DNA of 64,000 bases from Humulus lupulus (GCF_963169125.1 NC_084795.1:144125766-144189765); one strand, 5' to 3'. Positions 20,385 through 32,197 are shown, counted from the first letter of the stretch. Numbers and translations are program-made. Notes: generated by a model from the letters alone, not told the origin.

Positions 20385-22608
20385 ATGGCGAAAACTACCA
20401 AGAAAACTGGACAGGCGGCCGGCGCTGCGCCATCTCACCCACCTCCTCCTCCAAATGTGGCTGAGGATGAGCCAAATTTGGAATTTGATGAGGAAGAAAT
20501 GGACTCCAAAACACTGAAGAATACCCTAGGGGTATTGCAGGAGGAACTGGCCAATTTGAGGGCCGGCCAAGAAAGTGCTGCCGAAATCATGGTGCGGCAG
20601 CAACAAGAAATTGAATGGCAGCGCCTGGAGCTGAGTGAAAGACAGGCGGAGATGGACTGTCGCCAGAGGGAGGCCATGATAGCCCTCGAAGCAGCCCTAC
20701 AATTGGCAAGGAATCAGGCTGCACCTGCCTCGCAGCCTGATCAACCTGCGAATGGGCTGCCCCACAGGGGCCCCAATCCTAGCCCGCCTATCCAACCCTC
20801 AAGCCCACAAAGGCCCGAGCAGCCACCAGCGCCTCAGGACGATGTCTCGTTAAGGGACCCTGAAGCACAACCTCTATCCCAAGCTGGCTGCGGCAATCCC
20901 CCGCAACAGAGGCAGAATAGGGCCGGCCAGCCGCCTCGCAATCCTAGACGCCATTGGGGCGACGAGCCAAACCCTCCAAGCAGAGGACAACATCCACCTA
21001 GTAACAGGAGGAACTCAGAGTTTGGCTCTGCGGTCCAAGGCCCCCCACGACATGATAATGCACGGGGACCTACCGACCAACGCAGACCACCCTCTAACGC
21101 TCAGGAGGTTCCAGCCTGGGAAGCCAACTGAGGGAACAATCGATCCCACCATAGCCAATCAAGATTCAGAGATGGCCATGGTTATAACGAGGCCGACTCA
21201 GGCAGAGGAAATGCCGGTCGGAGGAATGAAGAAAGAGGTGAGGCAGAAGCAAGCCACCTCGGGATGACCAACCCGAAAGAAGGTTTGCTGGGGGGCAGCC
21301 CAGACAAAATAACGTCTTCAACCGGCTTGGAGCTAGCGAGCAGCGGAGAAGAAACGAGGACTTAAGAGACGTACTCAACGATCGCCGGGAGTGGCATGAC
21401 GAGTACGTCCCCCCAGCACCAGAGGCCCCGGCGATTCCTGGCACCGTGCAAGCCCAGATAGATGCCCTCAACCAGGCAGTGCAGCAGCTGGTCGGGGGAA
21501 GAACATCTTATATCGACCACGATAGGAGAAAAGGCACTCCTTTTGTCCAAAGTATAGCTATGGCAGAAACTTCTAGCAAGTTTAAGATGCCTACGCTTCC
21601 GAACATTGACGGGTATGGTGACCCGGTATCTCACGTCAACAAGTTCGAGATACAAATGGACATTCAGAAAGTGTCCGAAGAAGCTCGGTGTAGGATCTTC
21701 CCTGCAACACTTTTTGATGCCGCACAGGAGTGGTTTTTCAAATTCCCTCCTGCAAGTATAGTTTCCTAGGAAATGTTCATAAAGGAGTTTTACAGACAAT
21801 TCTACGCGGGTCGTGTGCACCCGACTGAGGAAAATCAGCTGGTCGAAATACGCCAGCAAGACGGAGAGCCACTGAAGCATTACATCCAGCGCTTTATGCG
21901 AGCAGCTGCTGGGGTGAAAACAGTGGGAGACGAAGGCAAGATGATGGCCATAACTGCGGGGGTTAAGTGCTGCACGCCTCTCTGGGACAGCCTCAGAAAA
22001 CATGGGGTCAGAACTACCCAGGAATTTTTGGATCGAGCTGATCGATATATCAAGCTCGAAGACGCCATCGCCAATGAAGGGAAACCCCCAGGCAAGGACA
22101 AGGGGACTGCCGAGCCCGCCAAAGCTGCCAATGGGTCCAAGCCCAACGGCAACGACAAAGGCAACGGGAACGGCAACGACAATGGCAAGAATGGGGGGAA
22201 AAGGCCGCACAATGAGCCTTCCACCTCTGACAATAAACGAGCCAAGGGTAATCGTTATGAACCACGGTTCACTAACTACACTGCCCTTATTGAGTCTCGA
22301 GGAGAGGTTTATCAGGCCACGAGTTCCAGTGTGCCTTATAAGAAACCAGCTCCCATTCAAAAGGATATTTCGAGAAGAGACACTACCAAGTTCTGTCGTT
22401 ATCATAACGAATACGGACATGACACCAATGAATGCAACCAGCTGAAGGATGAGATCGAGTTCCTTATTAGACAAGGACACTTGAGAAGATACATACGGGC
22501 CTCGGGAAATTCCCAACGAGAAGCTCCAGGTGGCAACGAGCAAGCGCCCACACGCCAAAGCTCGCCACCTTTGCAGCCTGACCCCGTAACTGACACATTG
22601 TTAACCAT
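20385..22608 (+). pseudogene. Tat/Retand gag
   Basis: Starts MAKTTKKTGQAAGAAPSH, followed by an acidic segment, a coiled-coil-like Glu/Gln-rich segment (residues ~60-110) and a Pro/Arg-rich stretch to a frame break near 21131. The retrotransposon Gag domain follows in 21446-21769 (KFKMPTLPNIDGYGDPVSHV) and 21773-22608 (RQFYAGRVHPTEENQLVEIR ... PLKHYIQRF). It ends with the Tat-type Cys-His knuckle CRYHNEYGHDTNEC. A TAG at 21767-21769 stands where the surrounding Gag sequence would have Trp. The protein would form the virus-like particle; this copy cannot. Confidence 0.88.
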
Positions 22609-22610
22609 CT

Positions 22611-23315
22611 GTGGAGGCCCGCACCTCGCGGGACAACAGAAAGGCCATAGAACGATATGCTCAGACTCTGCGCCACGACCAGGACATCGAGATGATGACT
22701 GTGGATGACCATGCGCCAAAAAAGGCTTGGTCAGAAGAGGGCGAAATAACCTTCTTTGATAGCGACGCCCAACATGTCCGGTTCCCACATTCCGATCCGA
22801 TGGTCGTGGATATCCAAATGGCCAATATGATGGTGAAGAGAGTGCTAGTTGATACAGGAAGTTCGGTGAACGTCCTGTATAAGTCTTCGCTGGAACGCAT
22901 GAAGTTGTCCGTTAAGGACCTGGAGCCCTGCAACCAAACAATATACGACTTCTCTGGTGAGGGACTCGCCCCAGCAGGGTCAATCAGACTACCAGTGACA
23001 GCAGGTACAACTCCTGCTACTAGAACATTACTCGCTACTTTCATAGTAGTCGATTGTCCCTCGGCGTACAATGCCGTCATTGGGAGGCCTATACTGGTTG
23101 ATCTATGGGCCGTCACCTCTATATGGCACTTAGCCATGAAATTCCCGATAGACGCAGGGGTAGGACGCGTGTTGGGGAACCAGAGGGAGGCCAGGGAGTG
23201 CTACAACGCCTCAGTCACGAAGGCGAAGAAGGGAACGTCAAAGAACACTCCCCCATATAGGTTGCAGATGGAAATTGATACACAAGCCCAATCCGGTGAT
23301 GAAGTCACCAAATAG
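22611..23315 (+). pseudogene. Tat/Retand protease region
   Basis: An open frame of 234 codons overlaps the end of gag in another phase. It contains the aspartic-protease motif VLVDTGSSVNVLY at about residues 78-90 and the later landmark AYNAVIGRPIL. It would cleave Gag-Pol. The frame is open across the domain, but it ends in a stop before RT and the start codon is only the first Met after the overlap. In active relatives it would be read as part of the polyprotein. Confidence 0.85.
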
Positions 23316-23919
23316 GGTGTTGCCCAAAGTGAGGATAGAGATTTAGATCCTCACTTTGGGGATTTTGAGGAAAATGTTGGACCCGTCGAGGACCTGGAAG
23401 AGGTCCAACTTGATGAAAAAGACACGACCAGAGTCGTGAAGGTCGGGAAAAACTTAGAACCAACCACGAAGCATGCACTGGTGGAGTTTTTGCGAAAGAA
23501 CCAGGAAGTCTTTCCCTGGTCGCACAAAGACATGGCTGGGATAGATCCTGCAGTTATCAGCCATGTCTTGAACATAGATAAGAGTTTTCCACCCGTGCAA
23601 CAAAAAAGAAGGCTGCTCAATAAGGATCGGTCGAGAGCCTTAAAAGAAGAAGTTGAAAAATTAAAGGAGAATAGGTTCATCAGGGTGGCATTTTATCCAT
23701 CGTGGGTCTCTAATCCAGTGCTGGTTCCCAAGCCTAACGGCAAATGGCAAACCTGTGTGGATTTTACAGACCTCAATAAAGCCTGCCCGAAGGATTGCTT
23801 CCCACTCCCAAGGATCGACTAGTTGGTCGATGCTACTGCAGGACACGAGATCCTCTCCTTCATGGATGCATACTCAGGCTACAATTAGATCAGCATGCAT
23901 CCCCCTGACGAGGATCACA
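23316..23919 (+). pseudogene. Tat/Retand reverse transcriptase, N-terminal part
   Basis: Contains the linker before RT and RT motifs ENRFIRVAFYPSWVSNPVLV, CVDFTDLNKACPKD and FPLPRID (23436-23822). Then a TAG (23818-23822 area) falls where Gln is usual, followed by LSFMDAYSGYN and another TAG. The domain is cut at 23919 by the LTR-B solo LTR and continues at 26327. The two TAG codons in CAG/CAA-type positions fit C-to-T decay. Confidence 0.88.
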
Positions 23920-23924
23920 CCAGC

Positions 23925-26321
23925 TGTAATGCCCTGGATAGCCAAGACCATTACACTGGGTGTTTATAAAGTGCCAGACTTGCTAATCAAGTCATTCAAT
24001 TAAAATCGTGTTACTAAAACTGTAAAGGAACTAGGGTTTAAAATGGTTTGGTCTCGGAAGCCACATTTTCATTAAGAAACATTATTTATTTACACGGGAT
24101 CCCAAAAATACAAGTTCAAAGATCGTTTACAAAAGTTATAAGATTCAGATACAATAACCGGCCATACTAAGGCAAAACAAGCGGTTAGGTAATCCCTGTC
24201 CTGATCCACTCCTCGACCATGATGATCGAACGACTGGCTATGTACATTCCACCTCGGAGCACTCCATCTCAGGCTTGGTCCAGCTTGCCTTTGCCTTTAC
24301 CTGCACCATGTAGCACCCGTGAGCCAAGGCCCAGCAAGAAAACACAACAACAGAGCATAAGCAATCAATAGACAAATCCATAACCCACCTTGCATCACAA
24401 GTTCTCAAACATGTAATCATTCAGCATGACCAAGTATTCAACATACTAAGCATATCAATTACATCACATATCACTGCACAAATGATAACTAGGGCTAGCG
24501 CTCTCAGGCTGCTCCCTCCGTTATCCCACTGACTCCGGCCCGCTTACGCCGAGCTCAGTGAATATTCTCAGCTACCAGTGGCCAAGCCGCGCCGTGTGCG
24601 CAAATACTATGTACGACACCCTTAGGCCGCTTTACATGTCCCATGGCGTAATACAATCATTGACACGATACAATTCTCGGGAGCACTTAGTCCCACCACA
24701 AACATGTATTCGAGTGCAGTTTTCTTACCTTTCAATTCACTAGCTTTGATCCCTCGACTCCTTGAGCACGATCCCCCTCGAGCCTTAGCGCTCACCTAAA
24801 CACATTCATGGGCCAAAGTCATCATCAATCCTCAAATCTGGAGCCTAGCCCCGGGGCCAATCTCGAGCCCCCGGGAAGTCCTAGTTCCACCAAACAAGGT
24901 GGTGGAACCAAACCCCAAACCTTAGGTCAAAAACCCTTGCAAACAACCCTAAAATCCCCTTCAGGAAGCAGGGTAGCGCTACAGTGCTCTTGGGAGGGCG
25001 CTACAGCGCTACAAGCTGAAGCTAAACTCCCTTCAGCATCATGGCCTAGCGCTATAGCGCCCAAAGGCTAGCGCTGTAGCGCTAGTCATAGACTGGCCAA
25101 CACCAGTTTTCCTTTCTGCGACTTTCCTCGGACCAACCTCAACCAAAACTCTTCCAACTCTTTCCCAAACTCAAAAAAAACCTCATGACCATACTCCACT
25201 CATCCCAAGCACCCCAAACACCTAGAACTCAAGCACATGCATCCACAAACACAGAATTCACCATAGTCAATCCTAAACTCTAAATCCCAACAGAAACCAG
25301 CTGAACATCAAAGTTAGAGTTTAGACTTTATACCTTTGATAGGATTTCGACCACAAGCTGTCTCTAGATCTCCTTGGCTTGCTTCTCCTTAACCTTTGCC
25401 CTGAATTTCCCCAAAGTTCCCCATCAAACTCAGCTTATACACCATAGGTCAGAAACCAAACCAGCAACTGAAGAAATTACAGAACCTTACCTCAAGTGAT
25501 GGCCTAACCTTGCTAAACCCTTGTCAAATCCTCAACCTTAGCTCAGTAACCTTGTGGCTTAACTAAAATAGCTCTCCTCTGAATTTTACTCCAGAAATCC
25601 TCAAGAAATTGGTGAAGGAAGCTTGAACCGACTCAGAAAACTCCCTCTGTTTTCTCTCTTTCTTTTCCTTCCTTTTTCTTCTTTTTCAGACTTCTATAAT
25701 ATTCTACAAATCCCACTAACATAAAGCCTCAGTAATACCCATCTTAAAAAGCCAAATTACCTTAATGCCCTCCCTATAAATTCTAACCCTTTAATCCACT
25801 TAGGGGCATTTTAGTCATTTCACCCAATTCCCGCTAATTCCTCGAGTGTCTCTAATATTTCCTGCTTAATTCCCGATACCTAATTAACCACCGATAATAT
25901 TCCTCAATGTTAAAATAGACTCCAGTATTTTCGCTAAATTCCCATTTATACCCCTAAGCTCACCCCGAGCCGAGTATAAATCCCCGCCATGACTTTTCCG
26001 CTACTTTGCTCACTAGGATCGTCTCGAGTCACAGATCACAGATATATCCACATAATAATGTGGTCTCGACAATTATCGCATATATCAAAGCAGTTATGCC
26101 CATAATGGCCAAAATTACGATTATGCCCTTCTAACCTAGTCAGGGCCTACATGCATACTAATACACATAGTCATGCATCTCAAATACTCAAATAGTCATA
26201 TAACATGCTTTAAATCATAATCATGCATCTTAATCACTAAAACCACACATAATTCCCATTATGCCCTTCAGACACACTATTCAAGGCTCTTAAGCCTTAA
26301 TAGTGAATTTGGGTCGTTACA
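23925..26321 (-). mobile_element. LTR-B solo LTR inside the Tat/Retand RT gene (TSD CCAGC)
   Basis: A 2397-bp TG...CA segment. Perfect 5-bp duplications CCAGC lie at 23920-23924 and 26322-26326, and RT reading resumes across them in frame. On the minus strand it has the family opening (CTATTAAGGCTTAAGAGCC), the CT-rich stretch near 25645-25685, AAAGGTATAAAG near 25330, the palindrome cluster at 24970-25090, GGTAAGAAAACTGCAC near 24730 and ATGGTGCAGGTAAAGG near 24300. It is a clean solo LTR and the youngest layer in a three-deep nest. Confidence 0.93.
24970..25090. repeat. AGCGCTACAGCGCT palindrome cluster (variant type)
   Basis: Repeated TAGCGCTACAG, GGGCGCTACAGCGCTAC, TAGCGCTATAGCGC and TAGCGCTGTAGCGCTAG replace the GGGCCGCGGC motif of the other LTR-B copies at a comparable place in the LTR. 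AGCGCT is itself a palindrome, and the longer AGCGCTNNAGCGCT units are self-complementary across a two-base centre. Confidence 0.85.
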
Positions 26322-26326
26322 CCAGC

Positions 26327-27260
26327 TTTCGGACCGATACAGGATTATAATGTTATAGAGTAATGCCCTTCGGACTGAAAAATGCAGGTGCGACTTACCA
26401 GCGATTTGTTAACCACATGTTTAAAGAATTGATTGGAATAAACATGGAGGTGTACGTGGACGACATGCTGGTAAAGTCGAAAAAAGCAGAAGGACATGTG
26501 AAGGATTTACAAGATTGTTTCGATGTATTGAACAAGTACTAGATGAAACTAAACCCTCTCAAATGTTCCTTCGGAGTTGGATTAGGGAAATTTTTGGGGT
26601 TCATTGTTAATTCAAGAGGAATCGAGGCCAACTCCGACAAGATAAAAGCCCTGATCAACATGAAATCGCCAGAGAAGATCAAGGATGTACAAAGTTTAAT
26701 TGGGAGAATTGCAGCCCTAAGTAGATTTATTTCCAAGTCAATGGATAAATGCGTCCCTTTCTTCAATCTACTTAGGGGCAACAAGAAGTTTGAATGGACA
26801 GGAGACTGCGAGCAAGCTTTTCAGGCCTTAAAAGCCCATATGGCATAGCCTCCTATTTTATCAAAGCCTATCGAAGGAGAAACTTTGTTCATTTACCTGG
26901 CGATCACTGAAGTTGCTGCTAGTGCGGTGGTAGTACGAGAGGAAGAAGGCGTACAAAAAGAATTTTACTATGTAAGCAAGAGGCTAATCGGAGTAGAACT
27001 GAGGTATCCTCCCATCGAGAGGTTAGCGTATTGTTTAATCTTGGCCTTAAGGAAGCTACGTCCTTACTTCCAAGCCCATCCCATTACAGTCTTAACTGAC
27101 CAACCCCTTCGGCAGGTCCTCCAAAAACCAGAGGCGGCTGGGCATTTATTAAAATGGGCAGTCGAATTGGGGCAGTTTGATATTACATATTCATCGCGAG
27201 TAGCAGTAAAGGGACAAGTCTTGGCTGATCTTATTGCAGAGTTCATCGAACTCCCAAACA
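26327..27260 (+). pseudogene. Tat/Retand RT C-terminal part and first RNase H
   Basis: After the insertion, RT continues with MPFGLKNAG.TYQRFVN, the catalytic box VYVDDMLVKS near 26455-26475 (both Asp present), and KCSFGVGLGKFLGFIVNSRG. The connection region follows, then a gypsy-type RNase H at 26885-27260 (YYVSKRLIGVELRYPPIERL ... LTDQPLRQVLQKPEA). A TAG at about 26540 and TAG at 26846-26848 interrupt the frame. Confidence 0.88.
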
Positions 27261-27778
27261 ACGAGCAGTGCGAAAAGCCTAGTGCACCTGAGCCTCAAGA
27301 TGAAGCTCCTTCGTGGAAGTTATTCACAGATGGGTCATCAAACGAATCTCACGCGGGAGCAGGAGTGATCTTGATAACACCAGAAGGGTATCGATTTCAC
27401 TGCACCATTATGTTCGACTTCACAGTGTCAAATAATGAAGCCGAATACAAAGCACTCCTCGCTAGATTAAGAATGGCACAAGACATGAGTATAAAGGTGC
27501 TGGATATTTACAATGATTCACTGCTGGTAGTGAATCAAGTTCTAGGGGAATATCAAGCACGAGGCCTAAAAATGGTGGCCTACTTGAACAAAACTAAAGA
27601 CCTGTTAGCCCAGTTCATGAAGTATACCCTCCAGCAAATACCTCAGGATCAAAATTCAAACGCAGATGCCTTAGCCAAACTCGCGAGCGCGAAAGATGCT
27701 GACACTTTGAATATTGTGCCTGTGGAAAGATTGAGCGAGCCAAGCATACGAGCAAATGAAACCAATATGGAAATCTGA
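27261..27778 (+). pseudogene. Second, archaeal-type RNase H of the Tat/Retand element
   Basis: In frame after the first RNase H comes WKLFTDGSSNESHAGAGVIL, then SNNEAEYKALLARLRMA, and finally NSNADALAKLAS. These are the D, E and D-bearing blocks of a separate RNase H1-like domain. The duplicated RNase H is a recognised mark of the Tat clade and absent from chromoviruses A, C and E in this window. The frame is open through the domain and stops at 27776-27778, just before integrase. Confidence 0.88.
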
Positions 27779-29036
27779 ATGGAAGATACATGGATGGCGC
27801 CTTACTTGGAGTATCTTACAAATGGTGTACTACTGGCAGATAGGAACAAGGCCAGAACTCTTCAAAGGCAGGCCGCTAGATATATACTGGTCGATGGTGT
27901 TATATACCGAAGGGGATATTCCATGCCACTGCTTAGATGCATTACACCAGAGAAAGCCAAGGAGCTGATGAAGGAAGTGCATGAAGGCTTCTGCGGGGAT
28001 CACGTTGGGGGGGCAAAGTTTGGCAAAAAAGATTCTAAGCCAGGGCTATTTCTGGCCGACTATGAACAAAGATTCAATGGAGTTTGTGCGAAAGTGCGAT
28101 AAGTGTCGTAGATTTTCCAAAATCCCACACGCCGCTCCAAATGAGTTAAAACAGATGCAGAGTCCTTGGCCTTTCACAGTATGGGGTATAGACTTGATCG
28201 AATCCCTGCCAACGAAAAAAGGTGGAGTGAAGTATGCAGTTGTAGCAATTGACTACTTCACCAAATGGGCCGAAACTGAACCACTCGCTACCATAACGAC
28301 CAAGAAAGTTCTTGACTCTGTCATCAAGAACATTGTTTGCCGATATGGTTTGCCTCAAAAGATTGTCTTAGACAACGGAACCCAGTTTGACAGTGACTTA
28401 TTCACCGACTTCTGCGAAAGGCACGAGATTATTAAAAGCTTTTCTTCAGTCGCGCATCCACAAGCATTTGGGCAGGTCGAAGCAGTGAATAAAATGCTTA
28501 AGGACACCCTGAAGAAAAGACATGAAGACGCTAAAGGAGCATGGCCAGAACAGCTGCCTGAAGTGCCTGAAGTCCTCTGGTCGTATAGAACTTCTCATCG
28601 AACAGCGACAGGTCACACCCCGTTTTCCTTGGCATACGGGTATGAAGCTATGTTACCTGTCAAATTAGATCCCCCCTCACATCGACGCATTACATACGAC
28701 CAGAGCCAGAATAGCCAACTGATGATGGAGTCCCTAGACTCAATTGAAGAAATATGAGAAAGAGCCCAACTCAGAGTTGCTGCGTACCAGCAAAAGGTCG
28801 CATGGTATTTTAACTCAAAGGTGAAAGAAAGAAAATTCAATGTCGGCGACCTAGTGCTACGACGAGTTTTCTTGAATACCCGCGACCCCACTGCTGGAGT
28901 ACTCGGACCAAACTGGGAAGGATCTTACCAGATTGAAGAAGTCCTTCATCTGGGCACCTACAAACTTGCACGCTTAAATGGAGATCTCGTTCCACGCTAT
29001 TGGAACGGTGAACACATGCGCAAGTACTACCAATAA
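27779..29036 (+). pseudogene. Tat/Retand integrase
   Basis: The N-terminal part is at 27779-28010. The CX2C zinc-binding pair (CDKCRRF) and DDE core follow in another frame from 28010: WGIDLIESLP (first D), VLDNGTQFDSDLF (second D) and HPQAFGQVEAVN (E retained). The C-terminal domain is at 28821-29036 (NVGDLVLRRV ... LGPNWEGSYQI), ending in a normal stop at 29034-29036. The frame change lies in a run of seven G at about 28005-28011. A TGA at 28755-28757 replaces what looks like CGA. The triad is intact, so only these two lesions separate it from an open frame. Confidence 0.9.
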
Positions 29037-29356
29037 ACAGTCCTTTTTAAAGGACTAGCTTGTATTAATTTTTACTTTTTACAAGTTTCGAAAAAGGGTT
29101 AGCCACGTTGTATGGCTAATTGCTTATAAGTGTAAGATCTTTTCTAAGATCACTCGTAAAGACATGTTTAGTCCATTTTTAATACGAGATTATAAGGGAC
29201 TGTGCGCAGCCAGTCATTCTTGACAACCTTTGTAAATTTATTTTTACAAGTATTTGTTCATTACGTGTGTTGTTTTGCTGTATTATAAGTGTTACATTTC
29301 CTACCAAGCAGCAATGTTCGCACAGGTCGTGACCAAGGACCTAAAGCTCCTCGATC

Positions 29357-29368
29357 ACTTGGGGGGCA
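29357..29368 (+). promoter_or_regulatory. Internal copy of the polypurine-tract motif
   Basis: ACTTGGGGGGCA is identical to the 12 bases of the true polypurine tract at 33182-33193. It lies about 320 bases after the integrase stop and 3.8 kb before the 3' LTR. It could act as a second plus-strand primer or mark an old 3' end; both are inference. Confidence 0.5.
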
Positions 29369-29561
29369 TATAAGGTACATCGATAGCAAAGCATACCAAA
29401 AGGTATGTAAACACATGAACAAAATGAGTGAAAGCATGCTACGGTACTTAGAGTATTTTTCAAAATGTTTTGTTAAATCAAACCAAAGTACTATGCTAAG
29501 TTCGGTCATGCGAACAGATATTATAATAAAAAGAAACATTATGATATCAATAAGGCAATCT

Positions 29562-29673
29562 TTTACACCGCGAGCAGAATTGCTCGGATGTAATTGTTTA
29601 ATTAAAAGAAAAAAGCTTTTGCACCGCGAGCAGTGTTGCTCGGATGTAATTGTTCAGTTATAAGTAAAAAAGT
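29562..29673. repeat. 56-bp tandem duplication with a self-complementary core
   Basis: Two adjacent units each contain TTTNCACCGCGAGCAG, NNTTGCTCGGATGTAATTGTT and an A-rich tail. Within each unit CGAGCA and TGCTCG form a small inverted repeat. Confidence 0.8.
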
Positions 29674-29752
29674 TGTCCTTGCAGCAATAAAAGTAAATTG
29701 TCTTTACAAGCAGACCCGTGGGCCATAAAAACGAAATAAAAAGAATTTTTTT

Positions 29753-32197
29753 TTAGTGAGAAGCAGCAGAAGGGGGAGTGCCCTGGTCGGCAGGAGGACC
29801 AACTTCAGCATCAGCAGCAGAAGCCTTAGCCTTAGCCTTCTCCTCTGCCTCCAACCGGATGGCGCACTGCACCATCAGAGTCCTCTTCAACCGCTTGGAC
29901 AGGTAGTTGAAGTTGGCCTCCCGGCTGTGCTTCCAGAACTCGTAGAAGCAGAGATGAGTAGCTTCCTTGTACCTCTTCAAACTCCTGGCCCCTTCCTCCT
30001 CGAGCTCCTGCACTTGCTCCTCGAGTTCCTGCACTCGCTCCTCGAGATTCTTCGTCTCTTCCCTGCTGGCGGTCAGATCAAGTCCAAGCTGCTTACACTC
30101 TTGGGTGACAAGTACAAAACTTTCCCTCCATTTCTGCCGGTCCTCATTGGCTTTCTTCAAGGCCTCTTGGTTGTCCTGAAGCTTCTTAGTGAGAACATCT
30201 TGGTCCTCACACATTTGTTCGTACTGTCTGGACAGCTCCTTGTTCTCCTCGAGCAGCTTGTCCTTGTCAGCCTCAAGTACTTGCTTAGCCTGAGCAAGCC
30301 TGGAGTCAAAATTCTTTCCGCGAGAAACCAACGCCCCAACACGGCGCCAGCCAACAGTTAGAGTTAGCAGCCCCTGAAGGATAAAAGATGAAACAAAGTA
30401 AGGGAAAGGAATCAGACACAAATGGTAAAATAGCAGGAGATGACTTATGCTAACTATCTCATTCAGCACTTTGTTGACGACCTGGTCGGCATCCATCGAA
30501 GCAGTGTCGGTGATGGCGGCCTGACTGCGTCTATGCTTTGAGAGTTTGTATATCCTCTCTCGGGCTGACCCGACCACGAAGCTGGGTAGGGAGACTTCGG
30601 GCAAGTTTTCCAATGCCTCCTTGTCAGCGGCCCTAGAAGAGGGCTGTGGATTAGCAGGTATGGGAGTCGACTACTCGGTGGGGGGTGGAGGTGTCGTGTT
30701 CTCCTTGGAAAGAGCAGTGGCTGGAGCATCGTCCGTTCGAGCCTTCTTCGAGGGGGTCTTGTTGCTTTCCCCTCGAGTCCTCTTGCTATCCTTCTTTGGG
30801 ACAGAAGAGGCAGTGACAACCTCGTAGTGATCGAAGACATCCTCAGAGTCCATACCTGCACAGAGGGAAGCAACTCGAGCAGTAAGATTAAATGGTCATA
30901 GGGGGAACAAGGATAAAAGTAAAAGGATTACAAGTAAAGTACCCGGGCTACAACTACTGGTCGTAGCATGATTTACTGAACTACCTAGTTCTTGGAAGAA
31001 ATATGAGTTTAAAGAGGGAGGATTCCTAAAGTTGCCGTCCCCATCAAATAGATGAGAGGGAATTGGAAAATTATTTAAAAGCGAGATTATTGTACCGTTT
31101 ACATCCGACAAATCATCAGAAAGTTCGGTAGGCTCGATAGCCTTTTGTTTCCCCTTGCCCTCGGGGACCGAGGTTTTCTTCGTTCGATGGGGGACGGCAG
31201 GTTCCCTGATCGTAACCCCAGTTGGCCTCCTCCGAGAAGGAGGTGCCTGAGGTTGCTGCTCGGGTTCCGCGTTGGCTTGGACACCGCCCGCCGAGGGTTC
31301 ATTTGTCGCAGATTGGGAGCCCCAAAGGCCGACCAGCCTAAGGTTAGCCTTGTTGACTAAGTTTTTTACACTCTTAACAACATTTTCCATGCTGGCTAAG
31401 AGTGTTGCCCTTGACTCCATCCCTGGAGTAGGGATTGGACGTAACCATGGGCCTGGAACACAGTGGAATGTCAAGACATTGCGACATAAAAACACTAAGT
31501 AAAGAAGCTACTTGCGTAAGAATTTTTACCTCCTCAAGTGAAGGCCAGGTTGTCCGTATTAAGGTCAGGAGTGAGGAAGTATTCATGGTGATACTTCCCC
31601 ACATTAGAGATATGGGTGGTGTCGGACAAAAAAGTGCGTCCGGATTCCTGATGGCAGAAGTGAAAAAACCCCGTGCCATCTTGGTTGGGGTTGGACTTAA
31701 GGTCAAAAAGAAAATTGACCTCGTGGGGGGAAGGTACTGGCCATTTTTTGAGCTTATAAAGGATATAGAGTGCGACCATCATTCTATATCCGTTCGGGGT
31801 GATTTGAAAGGGGGCTACTCCGAAGTAATTAGCCACCCCCCTGAAAAAACGAGTGAAAAGGCAGGGTGGCACCTGCCTCAATGTGAAACCTTGACCAGGC
31901 GCTGTAAGCCCCGCCTGGCTGGTTGGCTCGCTGGTCGATAGATGGTTTGACTAAGGTCACACCCGTCAGATTGTATCTGTTTAAATAGTTGGCAATCATC
32001 CGCAGTGTCACCGTACTTTGAGGGACGACGTGCCACGCAACGGTTGGCTGGTCAACATGGCGAGGGCGGGCACGCCTTTGGACATTGGTCTCTGGAGAGA
32101 ATTCGCCTCGACCACTGGTCGAGGGGGCATTAGCAGAAGGCTGGCCTAAGGAGTTAGGGTTTTTCCTTTTTCGAGCTTTTGTTTTTGTTCGGGCCAT
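29753..32197 (-). pseudogene. Reverse-strand extra gene of the Tat/Retand element, four exons, coiled-coil C-terminus
   Basis: Read on the minus strand from MARTKTKARKRKN at 32197. Exon 1 has a basic N-terminus and runs through TLRMIANYLNRYNLTGV and FFRGVANYFGVAPFQITPNG to about 31530. Apparent introns are 31529-31453 (GTAAAA...CAG), 30942-30856 (GTACTT...CAG) and 30454-30374 (GTTAGC...CAG), of 77, 87 and 81 bp. Exons 2-3 are low-complexity and basic. Exon 4 (to 29753) is a long heptad coiled coil (KLLEENKELSRQYEQM, EERVQELEEQVQELEEEGA) with an Ala/Pro tail. Lesions are a frameshift near 31850, TGA near 31538 and TAG at 30671-30673. Extra ORFs downstream of pol, in either strand, are established for Tat elements; their function is unknown. 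The introns are my inference from splice signals and frame. Confidence 0.75.

Larger units (their letters stand above)
29037..29752 (+). other. Start of the 3' non-pol region of the Tat/Retand element
   Basis: No coding signal on the plus strand. It holds a polypurine-like motif (29357-29368) and a 56-bp tandem duplication (29562-29673). The reverse-strand gene ends at 29753. Confidence 0.6.

Noticed and set aside
29756..30361. 201-codon plus-strand Leu/Ser-rich frame
   Set aside because: It is the complement of the coiled-coil exon on the minus strand; Leu/Ser richness comes from complementing Glu/Lys codons.
31435..31941. 168-codon plus-strand frame
   Set aside because: It mirrors the exon 1 and intron 1 region of the reverse-strand gene and shows no protein motif.
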